A DNA stretch of 64,000 bases. It comes from Acanthosoma haemorrhoidale (lineage: Eukaryota > Arthropoda > Insecta > Hemiptera > Acanthosomatidae). Positions 48,061 through 58,827 of the stretch are shown piece by piece (position 1 is the first letter of the stretch; each line of letters begins with the position of its first letter). The notes below the pieces were generated by a model. That model was not told the DNA's origin. It searched no databases and worked only from the letters and a program-made list of their open reading frames with translations. The position numbers and the translations under genes were made by a program. The stretch lies in assembly GCA_930367205.1 (NCBI GenBank), contig OV884009.1, positions 91,781,189 through 91,845,188 of the forward strand, written 5' to 3'.

Positions 48061-50735
48061 TTATAGCAGGTCACGAGGCCACTGCCGTTTCAGTCTCCGA
48101 GGAGGATTATAGGGATGAGTGGCGCAGTGCAAAGACTGTGCTACAGGATTAGAGTGGTTGGAAAGGCTACTGTGGAATTTCATAACCTTGGAAGGGATGA
48201 GTTCTAGAATGTAGGGTATATTAAGGTCGTTATGAAGGGTTTTGTTGCTGACATAATAAGGGGCATTTACTATTGTTCTCAGGACTTTGGATTGAAAGGA
48301 TTGGATACGCTTGATGTCCCCCATAGCTCTATTCCGTATGTCCAGATTGGTTTAAGTATAACTTTGTAGATTAGTAGTTTATTTTCTATTGAGAGATGGG
48401 ATGTCCTTTGAAGTAGTCTGTACAGTTTTCCAAAGCGTCTGTTTAGTTCTTGTCTTTTTAGTCTCGTATGTGGGTTCCAGGTCAGTCGTTTGTCGAGATA
48501 GAAGCCTAAGTACCGTACTGTCTCTGTTACTGGGAGAGGAATAGAATTAAAATAAACTAATGGACAAGTCTTGCGACAAAGGGTGAAGGTAATGTGGGAG
48601 CATTTTGCTTCATTAACTTTGATCCGCCATTGCTTGCACCAATACTCGATCTCGTCAAGGTGTTTTTGAAGGTTATGGGATGCTATGTCGGGGTCTGGGT
48701 GGGATGACAAGACTGCAGTGTCATCTGCGAATGTGGCCAAGAAGGTGTTGGAAGTAGAGGGGACATCAGCGGTGTAAAGGTTATAGAGGATGGGGCCTAG
48801 GACACTGCCCTGTGGAACTCCTGCATTTATGGGATAGTAGTTAGAGTATTCAAAGCCACAGCGGACTTGGAAGAAGCGGTTTGAAAGGTAGGACTGTAGG
48901 ATTAGGAAAAGGGTCTGTGGTAAATGTCTTTTGAGCTTGTAGAGCAAACCTGCGTGCCAAACCCTGTCAAAAGCTTGAGCTATATCGAGAAAGGCAGCAG
49001 TGCATTACTTTTTGGTTTCAAGGGCTGAGGAGATGTGATCAAAAACGCGAAGGCCTTGTTGAGCAGTGGAATGTCGTTGGCGGAAACCAAACTGGTGTGT
49101 GGGAAAAAGGTTTTTGGATTCAACAATTGGAAGTAGACGTTTTAGTAGGAGTTTCTCAAATATTTTTGAGAGGATAGGGAGTAGGCTAATTGGACGGTAA
49201 GATGAGGCGTCATTGGGTGGTTTACCGGGTTTGGCGAATAGGACAATAATAGAATGCTTCCAGAGGAAAGGAAAGTGTGTCGTTCGGATAATGCAATTAT
49301 ATATGTAGGTTAGGAAGATTATGGCTTTAGGAGGAAGTTGTTTGAGAATTTGAGGAGTTAGGAGATCATATCCAGGGGATTTTCTGTAAGGTAAGTTTTT
49401 CAGAAGGTATTTGACCTCAGAGGGATTAACGGCTTTTGGTGGAAGAGAGAGAGGAATAGGTGAAGTGAGGAAATCTTCCACAGTTTTGCTGTGAGTATGG
49501 CTTTGATGAGAAAGGTGAGGTGTGAAAGTATGGGTAAGATGCAGAGCAAATTCCTCCGACCTATCCCCATCCGAGGCCGCCCAGGACCCATCATCACGAC
49601 GGAGTGGATGTGAAACAGGTTGATACTTTAGGATTTTTTTGGCTACATTCCACAAGGAGTTATCCCTGGTAGACAGAGAGGAGAGGTAGGAATTGAAAGA
49701 ATCAGAATGGAAGGATGCTAATCGCCGCTTTACCAATCGGCAGTACTGATTGTACGAGCGGCGATCAGCAGGATGCCGGGATCTTTGCCACACTGTTCTA
49801 GAGCGGCGTTTGGATTTGATTAGATCTTTGAGATGCTGAGGTAAACGATTATGATTGTGGATTCTTGGGTGACGATGGGATGACGATGCCTCCCAAGCCG
49901 ACCTCTGGACCAGAGTAGTGAAAGAATGCACTGCATCGTCTAGGTCTTGAGATGTTTTCAGGGATAATTTGAGGTTTACGGACTCTGTAAGAAGCTGACG
50001 GAAGTGGTCCCAGTCAACTAGGCCCCTAATAAATGAAGGAGGAGGCAGTTTGTGAATTGGTCCTAGGGAAATGGTTAATAATAAAGGACTATGATCAGAG
50101 GAGAGGTCATCGAGGCGCTTGAATGAATAGTTTAGTGTTCCTAAACTATTGTAGAAGAAAAAGTCAAGGAGATCTGGATTTCGGTTGGGATCTGATGGCC
50201 AATAGGTGGCTGTGTCAGGAGAGATAGTGGAGCAATGTCTCCGTGTGAGTGCAGACAGCAAAGCACGTCCTCATGTATTTGTGGATCTTGAGCCCCAGTG
50301 TTGGTGCTTTGCGTTAAAGTCCCCACCCACAAGGAAACGATGCCCGATGGAGTCTAGAAAGGAGATGAATTGGGAATCGGGAATGGATTTATTGGGAGGG
50401 CAGTACACTAATGCTAGAGTAAGGGGAAAAGTGAGGGTGGTGATTGACACTGCAGTGGATTGAAGGAAATCATGAGCTACCAAAGGAACTATGTGATGGG
50501 ATATGGAGTTATGGACAATGACAGCGGTACCTGCATGAGCTCTTCCATCTGGGTGATCAGTTCGATAAGTCTGGTACTGTCGAACGGTAAATGGTCGTTT
50601 ACTTGTAAGTCTTGTTTCAGTAATAAGAGCTACATCGATGTTTTTGTCATGGAGTAGTGCTGTCAGTTCGTTAGTGTGGGTGCGAACACCATTCGCATTC
50701 CAAAGGAGAATGGATAAGGAGTCGGAAGGATTCAC
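48061..50735 (-). pseudogene. LINE ORF2 (AP endonuclease + reverse transcriptase), broken
   Basis: ORF2p nicks the target and reverse-transcribes the RNA. No ATG is at the start: the frame begins GTG right after ORF1's TAA. Endonuclease motifs: LLWNANGV, VALITETRLT (catalytic Glu), LVGGDFNAKHQHWGS, and SSDHSPLLL (catalytic Asp-His). RT motifs follow: YRPISLLPILSKIFEKLL, HQFGFRQRHSTAQQ, GVPQGSVLGPILYNLY and FADDTAVL. Lesions: TGA near 50268 after STNT; TAA near 49005 in ETKK, where the 7066-8970 copy has a Tyr codon; and a 14-base deletion near 48318 that shifts the frame just after ELWGT. Otherwise the domains are complete. Confidence 0.9.
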
Positions 50736-52010
50736 TTATGGATTTTGTTTAACGGGGATAAGGTAGGAGACAAGATTTGTAAGAAGGGAAATGAGAGGTG
50801 TAATTAGGGTTCTGAACTCTGTAAGGAATGAGGTTAAAAGGCTGGTGAGATCTGAAGAGCTTGAAGGTGGCGGGATATGCGAGATGTTTGGTTGAGGATG
50901 GGATTGAGTTTGCCGATCGCAGGGATGTGTGGAGTGCTGGGAAAGAAGAACTTGCGGAGGAGGTGTGGGCAATGCCTGTGACTGCTCTCTGTTCCGAACT
51001 GCGTCAGCAAAAGAGACTGAAGGCCTCAAACTTCTGGTGGGGGCGCTTCTTGGGCTACCTGTGGCTGATGTTTCTTCTTCAGGACGACGACGTTGTTCAC
51101 TTCTGGACTTTAGAATTCTATAAGCCTCACAGCCTTTATAGTTTGCCGGGTGGCCTTGCTGACAGAGCACGCATACAGCAGGTGATTTTAGGGGCTTCTT
51201 GCACAATTCACTTTTGTGCTGCCCATTGCACTTTACACACCTGGGAGGGTGGTAGCAGTATGATTTGGTGTGCCCATATGCCTGGCAATCATGGCATTGG
51301 ACGATGTCTCGTTTCGGGTAAGGCTTTTCGACCTGTACTCTTGTGTAGTATAAGTGGTTAAGCTCGTAGATTTTCTCCACTCCAGCTGTTCACTCTAGAT
51401 CGACAAAGAATAAGGGCATTGGTTTCCTGATACTTGTATCATTTTCTTGTCTTTCCTCACGGAGGACATTCGTGATTTGGCGAACCTTGTACCCTAAACT
51501 TATCAGCTCCTTTTCTATCTCGTCCGCTGGTGTTGTGGGATGCAGGTTTCTAATCACCACCCGCAGCAATCTTTCTTGCTTTAGCTGGTAGGTATGAAAA
51601 TCAGCCTTGGTTTCTTCTAGGTATTTTATAATTGCTCGGTATGTTTCAGGAGAAACTTTTGTGTCCCGAGATCGATTGAGGCAAGTATATTTGCCTGTAC
51701 CTACAACTTTGCTCAATTGAGTGCATAGTAATTTGAAATTACTAATGTTGCGAACGAATATCGCTGGTGGCTTGGGCTGTGTGGGTGTTGTTGTAGAGTC
51801 CATGTCCTCTACCTCAATATTTTTCAACACCTCGTAACTATTGGGTGTGAAAAAGGGAGACTCATGAGTTACTGTTGTTTGTTTTGATGTGGTGGGTTGT
51901 GGTGGTATCTCTTCCATAGAGCTGCTAGGTGCTGAGGAATTTATTGGGATATTCCGATTAGATCGCCGTGGCTTGCGTTTGACTGGTGACATAGTGGGCG
52001 TAGGTCCCAA
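50736..52010 (-). pseudogene. LINE ORF1 (zinc-knuckle RNA-binding protein), one in-frame stop
   Basis: ORF1p coats the element's RNA for retrotransposition. It starts at ATG 52010 with a basic, Ser/Pro-rich N-terminus, followed by an RRM-like/PRE-type middle (LLRVVIRNLHPTTPADEIEK, about residue 150). Near residue 206, FFVDLE is followed by TGA (51390-51392) with the same frame continuing beyond. Downstream are Cys/His knuckles: CHDCQAYGHTKSYC, CVKCNGQHKSELC and CVLCQQGHPANYKGC, then a Pro/Ser-rich tail. Three knuckles after a PRE_C2HC-like region are typical of Jockey-clade ORF1. It ends in TAA directly before ORF2. Total about 424 codons with the stop. Confidence 0.88.
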
Positions 52011-52468
52011 TGATCTTGAACGTTATTTTCTGATATAACTTGTTGATAGAAACGCATGTTTCGTATTCTTGTAAATAGTTTTTAATTGAATAAAAAAAGA
52101 AAAAATTCGATATAATGTAGCCTCGAACACAGGTATTTGTGTTAATAGCTTGCGGTGTAATTAGAGGCCTGAACAGAGTGTACTGAGGGCCAGCTGGACT
52201 CCCCACTCCTATCCCCACTCTCAGCATGGCTGACTGATATCTTGCAATATGGCCGCCCTCTGTATGAATTGTGAGATGAAAAACTTACGTTAGCAATAAT
52301 AATGTTCCTCTTTCCACTGACCTGTAGACAGCCCACCGCGAACGGTTCGCCCAAGGGTCGGTTGGAACAGTTTTGCGAACTAGGCACTTCCTACGAACGG
52401 TAACAAGAACAGTTTGTTGCAGAGCGATGCGAAAAACGACTTCTATAGTTAGCGCAGGCGCAGTACTC
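52011..52468 (-). promoter_or_regulatory. LINE 5' UTR with presumed internal promoter
   Basis: 458 bp between the TSD and the ORF1 ATG. It begins GAGTACTGCGCCTGCGC and is GC-richer than the window. Jockey-clade elements use TATA-less internal promoters at the very 5' end; here no TATA is present near the start, consistent with that. The initiator was not mapped. Frames called within it are not genes. Confidence 0.6.
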
Positions 52469-52634
52469 CGTAGTAATAGAATGCCAGAAAAAAACGACCG
52501 CAAGACGTACGTATGGGAGCACAATGGGATCGAAGCAATGTGTGTACCTTTCCAGAGGGTCCTATGAGCTCAAGCCGTAAGCATGGCAGCTCAGTGGTTA
52601 AAGTTTCATGTGTGTACTGGGATTTCAGCTAGGA

Positions 52635-52720
52635 TTCTGTTCATCAGTCAAATACTGTTAGCTACCTAGGTTTTCATCTAGACAAAAGGCTGACATGGAA
52701 CCCAATGGATACAAGTAGAA
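52635..52720 (+). mobile_element. Small LINE RT fragment
   Basis: Plus strand reads VSYLGFHLDKRLTWNP, matching RYLGFHLDKRLTWNP of the LINE RT. It lies about 150 bp outside the full-length element and in the opposite orientation, so it is an independent scrap and not part of that copy. Confidence 0.75.
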
Positions 52721-53761
52721 CACACATACAGTGCACGTAAACTGTGTAAAAGAATTGTTGCATAAAAGTATTTTGACTTGTCTCGTGAATTTTGTTTGTG
52801 TAAATAAAAATATCCTGAAACACAATGTGCGTATTCGACTGTAAGGGTCATATCATCAAAAGGGTCCAGCTATTTTTATTCTTTTAAAGTGCTTGGAAAT
52901 TTAGGAATAAATTGATAAAAGTTGTACATTGCATTCCTCATGAAACCGGAGTGTCAGCAGCTCACGATCATTGTAGATGAAATCTGTAAATTTAAATCGA
53001 AAAATATTAATATAAATAGTAGTTTTAAATTTGGTTAGACTATTGAATTTACCAACTAGTAGTTCCTCTTCAAGACCACACTTCTTGTTGAATACCATCT
53101 TCATGGACGTAACGTGGAGTTCAATTTCGTGATCCTTGCAGTCAAGTGAACCTGTAAACCAGCTAAGCTTCTTCCATTTCTTCCAAACCACTTGAATAAC
53201 TCCCATGAAGCCACAAATATTTTGTGATATATTGAAGAGCCCTCAATTTTAAAAAGTTTTACTAATCTTCATTTTCATCTTCTTAATTTTCATGACAACA
53301 CATTAAGGAATGCATTGATGTTGGTAATATCTCACACTCTCTTAAAATGTCTTTGGATGAAGTACTGACAAAATTGTAAGTTTGAATTAAAAATACTACA
53401 TTTTCTTCGACCATCACATTATAAATTACGTTAGATTACTTTTAAAAAATTAAACTTAGTTACTGGTAGAGGGTGGTGTAGTGTTGACATCAACTAAAAC
53501 ACGCACACACACCACGGTGGAGTTCGATACTTTAAACGCCTATAGGGCAAGGGGGATACTCCCCCCCCCCCCCCCCCAAGTGGTTAACTTGTTTAAAATA
53601 TGTCGTAATAACGTTAAACGCTCTAGGGTAGCAGTTAGAGCTTAGAAATTTTGTAGGTAAAATAATGACCCGAATCGCCTGGAAACCACTTTTCTACAGG
53701 AGTTTCCTATTTAAAATTGGTCAATAAATGTTTGATTACAATTTCCAAAACTTTATAGTAC
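52721..53761. other. No gene seen; C-run
   Basis: AT-rich, with a run of about 18 C near 53560-53577. The 101-codon minus frame at 52901-53206 shows no motif. Confidence 0.5.
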
Positions 53762-54298
53762 AGCTGATAAATAAAAAGGGGAAATTATAATAGGTGTGGA
53801 CATATACCAGCATAATGTCAAAGAATACGTCATTTCTACGTCAGTAAAGAATATTTCCAACTAAAAAATGTTTTATTTATTTTATTATGTTCTCAAATTT
53901 ACTAATTGAAACTTAGGTCCTATTGAAACTCGCTGGAGGCTACAATAAAAAAAATAGTCTAACCCTATATAGCTCGCAGTCAGCGTGAAATAGCTGATAA
54001 ATAAAAAGGGGAAATTATAATAGGTGTGGACATATACCAGCATAATGTCAAAGCAGAATGTGAAATAGCTGATAAATAAAAAGGGGAAATTATAATAGGT
54101 GTGGACATATACCAGCATAATGTCAAAGAATACGTCATTTCTACGTCAGTAAAGAATATTTCCAACTAAAAAATGTTTTATTTATTTTATTATGTTCTCA
54201 AATTTACTAATTGAAACTTAGGTCCTATTGAAACTCGCTGGAGGCTACAATAAAAAAAATAGTCTAACCCTATATAGCTCGCAGTCAGCGTGAAATAG
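53762..54298. repeat. Recent tandem duplication (230 + 75 + 230 bp)
   Basis: Unit A 53762-53991, a partial unit B 53992-54066 and unit C 54067-54296 all start 'agctgataaataaaaagg'. A and C appear identical along their length; B carries only the first 70 or so bases and then 'gcagaatgtgaaat'. The repeated minus-strand frame (MLVYVHTYYNFPFLFISYF twice) is a product of this repeat and not a gene. Confidence 0.95.
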
Positions 54299-54839
54299 GC
54301 CCGGAACACTTTCGTGGAATGACCCCTAACGGTATTGCGAAACCAGTTATCTTTATGTGTGGTAACTAAAGTTTCATTTAGTTGTAGAACTCCCTAGGAA
54401 GATGTTTGGATCACTAAAATTACCCATAATCGTGAGTAATTTAGTATTTACTAAATATACAGGGATATGACAAACATTTCCAGACCTCCGGATGTAGGGG
54501 ATTCGATGAAAAGCGTTCTGACTGTTGACCAGCAAACTTACAGGCATGGCCGTATAGCTGATGTAAGTGGTTTCGGTTTGACGTAATTGGCACAAGGGAG
54601 GGACAGATTTATTTACATCATATTTCATCAGAGCATAACTGGACAAAAGCTTTTAAAAATACCCTCCCTTTCTTAGTTGACAACCAGCAACATCTTATTT
54701 AAAAAAAAAAAAAAAAACACAAGGCATAGAATTTCTTTTTATCATCCATGGCAAAAAAAATTTTTTTTAATAAAAAACCATTATATTTGGTACATAGCCC
54801 CTTGTTATTATAAATTTATGTATAATATTCTTTATCGTG
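54299..54839. other. No recognised gene; one 90-codon open frame
   Basis: The minus frame 54374-54646 begins MSSYALMKYDVNKSVPPLCQ and is reasonably mixed in composition, but I know no family for it and see no splice or promoter signals. An A-run of about 17 lies at 54701-54717. Confidence 0.35.
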
Positions 54840-55072
54840 CTAAAATTACGATCTGCCTTATTAGGCAATAAGTAATTGAGATAAATGTTCTCATTCATAC
54901 TTTATTTACGATTCATCATTCACTCGCTAATTCATACAATATTTACAAAGTAAGCCCGGAGACCTCCCAAATCCACATCTTTGTCACCACGCTCGTCCGT
55001 CAGCGGATACGAGCCAGTGGAGGCTTACAGAGAGCGCGAGAGCCACAGACGCTCAGGACATGATTGGATTAT
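54840..55072 (-). mobile_element. Jockey-like LINE 3' fragment
   Basis: 'aaaattacgatctgccttattaggcaataagtaattgagataaatgttctcattcatac', then 'gtggaggcttacagagagcgcgagagccacagacgctcaggacatgattgg' as in the 6711 subfamily. A block of about 30 bp before 'gtcagcggatacgagcc' is missing. No tail is visible. Confidence 0.85.
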
Positions 55073-56174
55073 AAATTAAGGAAATCAGTATAGATTCTAC
55101 ATAAATGAGTCTATTTATGACGGGTAGCTTGGCTACATTTTATACAATTTTTAATAATTTTACATTGCAATATGTGATTGTTACAAACGCATATTATACA
55201 TTCATTGTCTAAACATGTTTAAAAGTGATGGGGCTCACCTTATGAATTTTAGAATTAAAACTAACTTACATCTAACAACAAAATCTTAACCTAATTTCCC
55301 TGACAGGCTGTTGCTATTGATGCGGGACGGGTAGTGGGGTTTATAGTGTTAAATACCGGGTTTTTTAAGTGCTGCAACAAGTCAAAAAATTGGTTGTGGT
55401 GGAAAACCATAGTATAAGGAACTATCCGTTGATATGAAGATAGAATCAAACTAACAATTAACGAGGTTCAAGGGAATCCTATCAACTTATCATTTACTAT
55501 GAAGTGGACTTTTGAATTAAATCATTAGAGCAAAAATATTTTTTAGGAATTATTGATTTTGCGTTATTTTTTTTACCATAATTAGACAATATTTTTTTAA
55601 ATCTGCATATCTTAACCTGGCCAACTTCTTACTACAGACTTGTCCAGTACCATAGGCCCTTTTCTCGAGAATAACTGGCTAAGTTGCTAAATGACTAGAT
55701 TCCATATAAAAGAAATATAAGAACTCAAGAAGACGAAACAAAAAATTGTCTTAAAGTGCACATTGGAACTATCAAATGATACAAACGGAACGGTGTAAGT
55801 ACTAACCGGTATTCTTGTTCCAGTTGACATTGAACTTTACCAAGAACACTCCGTTTTATTTTTTAAGCTTTTCGTCAGTAATAACTTTTCCATAAGCTCT
55901 AAAGAACTAAAATAATTCTGAAGCAAAGCAAGCCTAAACAGTTATAGGTTTGACATTTGTGCAATTAGATTTTTTTTTCCCTTTCTTTAGTAGCCGGCTC
56001 GTTCTGTAGACACTTTTTCACTGCCTCCTGATAAACAAAAATCATAAAACAAAAGAGTAATAACGTTTATTCCATATTATTTTATTAATCTTCATTAAAA
56101 AGAATATACAAAATTATAGTCAGCCATTAAATTCTATCTCGTTGAAAAAAATATTTATTGCTGCATACGTAACT
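55073..56174. other. No recognisable feature
   Basis: AT-rich. 'gtgatggggctcacctt' near 55230 resembles 'ggtgatgaggctcaccttc' in the nested insert at 1650, which may indicate a shared retroposon, but the match is too short to call. Confidence 0.4.
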
Positions 56175-56262
56175 GTAATTATGGTATGAATGAGATCGTT
56201 TATCACAATTACTTATTGCCCAATAAGGAAGATTGTAATTTTATCATAATAAAGCTGTTTAA
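56175..56262 (+). mobile_element. LINE 3'-terminal fragment
   Basis: 'tatggtatgaatgagatcgtttatcacaattacttattgcccaataaggaagattgtaattttatcataataaag' is the 3' end of the main LINE in plus orientation, with its AATAAAG signal. No A-tail is left. Confidence 0.8.
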
Positions 56263-57940
56263 TAATAAAAATTAAATTATTACTGCATACGGCAAGTTAT
56301 ATTATTATTATTAATTCAAGTCTATGAAAAAAATTATGAACAGTATTTCTTTTATTCTGAGTACATAGGGATAAAAAATAGAAAGTAGGCAATCGTATTT
56401 TGACTCAATGTCAGTCTATTGCTCAACCTGTCTGCTTAACTATGTGTTCTCCAAAATTTCAGAGCCTTGCCAGTGCTGTATATGTTTTAACCAAGTTATA
56501 TGTGAAAAATATGATAAAAAGTAGAATTTCCAAGAGTTTTTAAGTGACACCTAAAAGCTATTTGATATTTAAAATTTTTTTTGTCCATGGATATGGGAAC
56601 ATATTTGGCAGCCAACATATATATCAACTAAACACAGATTTCAATCTTACATAAAAAAAAAAAGTATGTAGTTTGTTTTTGATTATTGTTTTACGAAAGA
56701 CATTATTCCTACCTCATATCATTATACCACTTGTATAAGTGGTAAATATTTAGCACTTCAAAATGATACTTTGTTGCATGTGTTTTTTTTTACATATTTA
56801 TTTTCCATTATGGCTTAAATTATTTCTTGTTTATTATTATTTTTTTATCCGTCATTTGTAGCCACTCTTGATGCGGGAGTGTCCTGCTTCCTCGTTTCTT
56901 CAAAAGACAAAAACATTATCTTTTCTCAACTTTTTTTACCGGCATGTTAAAATGCATAGTCAAAAACTATGCATCTATGTGAGGTACTTCCGATACATAT
57001 TAGCTGCTTTGCTAGACAAATCACTGCATTGATGTCTCACAATCAGTTATAGTTACAAAAATAACAGTTTTAAAATGTAATTTGTGTTTTTTTTTTAAAC
57101 TATTAGCACATAATTCTAAACTTATGCAACGTATAGTTGAATCCTACAAATATAAACTATATTGTCAAATGACTAATCTATCAATAATCATACCGAGTTC
57201 AGCATCAGATTTAAGATCTTAAGGCTGTAATCAATGATATGTAATGTGTGTTATACTTATGAGGAGTTTAACTACATCATATTAGTAATTAAAACTGTAA
57301 TTAGACATGTATTCACACAGTTTGTTTTTCAACTCTCATTCTCCATTGAGATGATACCTTGCATAGATATTTGACTTAATTTCCCAGAGATCAAGCCAAA
57401 CCAACCCAACCACCCGGCTTACACAATTGCCGGACTGTCAACACAATTAACCTTATTCTTGTTAATAGCTGATGCGTTAGCAGCATAGTGGTTGTCCGTG
57501 CATTTATAGGAGCTAATGTTGTTAGGTATAATATCCTTGACTTGACCAGAAACTTCCATCCCAGGTGATCCCGGGTAATACTATAGACGAAGACTGGGCC
57601 AAATGTGATGGAAAAGCTGCTGAATTCCCTTGACTTTTTTTTGGAACGTAGGAAACATTTTGAAAACTCTAGAATGGACTAATAGAAAATACCGTGGATC
57701 AAAACACGTGGAGGATCTATAACCATCAAATGAACAAAAAATCAATGATGTAGTTGACAGACTAATGAACTACTGAGGTCCTGATACCAATAGGTTGCTA
57801 GACAAATTGCTAAAACACTTCACAAGTAAATTAAAAATTAAATGTTTGGTCTAGACAAAATTCTCATACTCTGTATAAAAGAAATATGATAAGCTAAGGT
57901 GTGCTAAACATTGTGGAATAGCTCTCCTTCTTTGTTCCTA
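56263..57940. other. No recognisable feature
   Basis: AT-rich, no motif-bearing frame; nothing recognised. Confidence 0.55.
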
Positions 57941-58157
57941 CATACTGTTGTGGCCACCTCTTAATTATAAATAATTATAAGTTCCCCTCTTCTCGTATCA
58001 GACCTCGTATCTATGTCATCAAATGAATTTCAGAAAATATGTATCTATGTTTCATTCTGTTAAATAACGGTTATGACTTCAGTGAGAGTGGGGGAGGAAC
58101 TAGTGGGGGAAACAGCTGCAGATTGGGACCCATCCCCACCACTACTGGCTGGCCGCC

Positions 58158-58165
58158 TATATAAG
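58158..58165 (+). promoter_or_regulatory. LTR TATA box
   Basis: TATATAAG flanked by GGCCGCC and TCCCGGC, about 210 bp into the LTR. The same box with GC-rich flanks is in the LTR at 486-1888. Confidence 0.65.
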
Positions 58166-58341
58166 TCCCGGCATTAGACCGAACCAAACCGTCAATTGGA
58201 ACACTACTTTCTCCTCTCTCTGCACTGGCGCTTGCTGCTCTACTCAATACCATAGTCTTCTCATTCAACTACCTCTGCATCTCTCTCTCTCCTAGCCCCG
58301 CTATGTTTTAGTCTGGCGTTGTCAGGCCCCACACCTTCCTA

Positions 58342-58746
58342 GTGGGAATCTCTGCCTTCCTCTCGCTAAAACTAGCACCTCCTTGGGAGAGACCTCTCCC
58401 TTGCAGACAACGGTTGCCGAGGCCCTCAAAACTTACCAGTAGTGTCTCCCACGGCAATCCAGTCTGCCTCAGTCCGGTTCACACTCGCCTTTGGGATCCG
58501 GACGGTTTTCGCCTATCCTTAGACACCGAGTGTGAATTCGTGGTCATTCCAAGACCACATAAACTACCTATAAACATACCCTGTTCCTCTTCTCCTGAAC
58601 ATAGTGCTTTGTCAGGGCACACCTTCCAAGATCTTAAGGAGTCAGATCAAAACGAATTAGGCTGCCCGCCGACTAGGCCGGCAGCCAGGGTGAAAGACCA
58701 CAGGTCCGCCCGCCTTATCTCTTTCTGGGCGCACGCCGGACGGTAG
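58342..58746 (+). other. LTR-internal open frame, 134 codons
   Basis: It begins MGISAFLSLKLAPPWERPLP, passes CLSPVHTRLWDPDGFRLSLD and FVVIPRPHKLP, and ends RLISFWAHAGR just before the LTR end. It is the longest version of the frame shared with 14388-14645, 697-879 and 43260-43604. Pro/Arg-rich, with no known domain. Its position after the TATA box means LTR-driven transcripts would contain it. Confidence 0.45.
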
Positions 58747-58827
58747 CTAGAGGTTGTAGTGACCCTAGCCCGCGGCGGGCGTCGCCACCCCACCTTGGGG
58801 ACTCACATATGTGTGCCCGACACATAC

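Larger units (their letters stand above)
47899..52468 (-). mobile_element. Full-length Jockey-clade LINE with 13-bp TSD
   Basis: About 4.57 kb on the minus strand. CGTAGTAATAGAA stands at 47886-47898 and again at 52469-52481, defining both ends. The order is 5' UTR (52011-52468), ORF1 (52010-50736), ORF2 (about 50735-48061) and a 3' UTR ending GCACAATAAAG. AATAAA is present but no poly(A) tail remains, unusual next to the tailed copies at 6711, 18604 and 36963. Both ORFs carry lesions (see their entries), so it is no longer autonomous. It is the reference copy for the family in this window. Confidence 0.93.
57946..58822 (+). mobile_element. Solo LTR with CATAC target-site duplication
   Basis: 877 bp, TGTTGTGGCCACC...GTGCCCGACA. 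CATAC stands at 57941-57945 and at 58823-58827. It has TATATAAG at 58158-58165, a CT-rich stretch that is short here (58200-58300), and an open PVHTR frame. It is the cleanest and most complete LTR of this sub-type in the window and a good reference copy. No internal genes adjoin it. Confidence 0.93.

Noticed and set aside
50861..51361. 166-codon plus-strand frame
   Set aside because: Antisense shadow of LINE ORF1; the zinc-knuckle protein on the minus strand explains the open stretch.
52580..52645. tRNA-like A-box (GCTCAGTGGTTAAAG)
   Set aside because: No convincing B-box or cloverleaf follows; too weak for a tRNA or SINE head.
53885..54165. Frames with a repeated YVHTYYNFPFLFISYF segment
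   Set aside because: The repeat comes from the tandem DNA duplication and has no other support.
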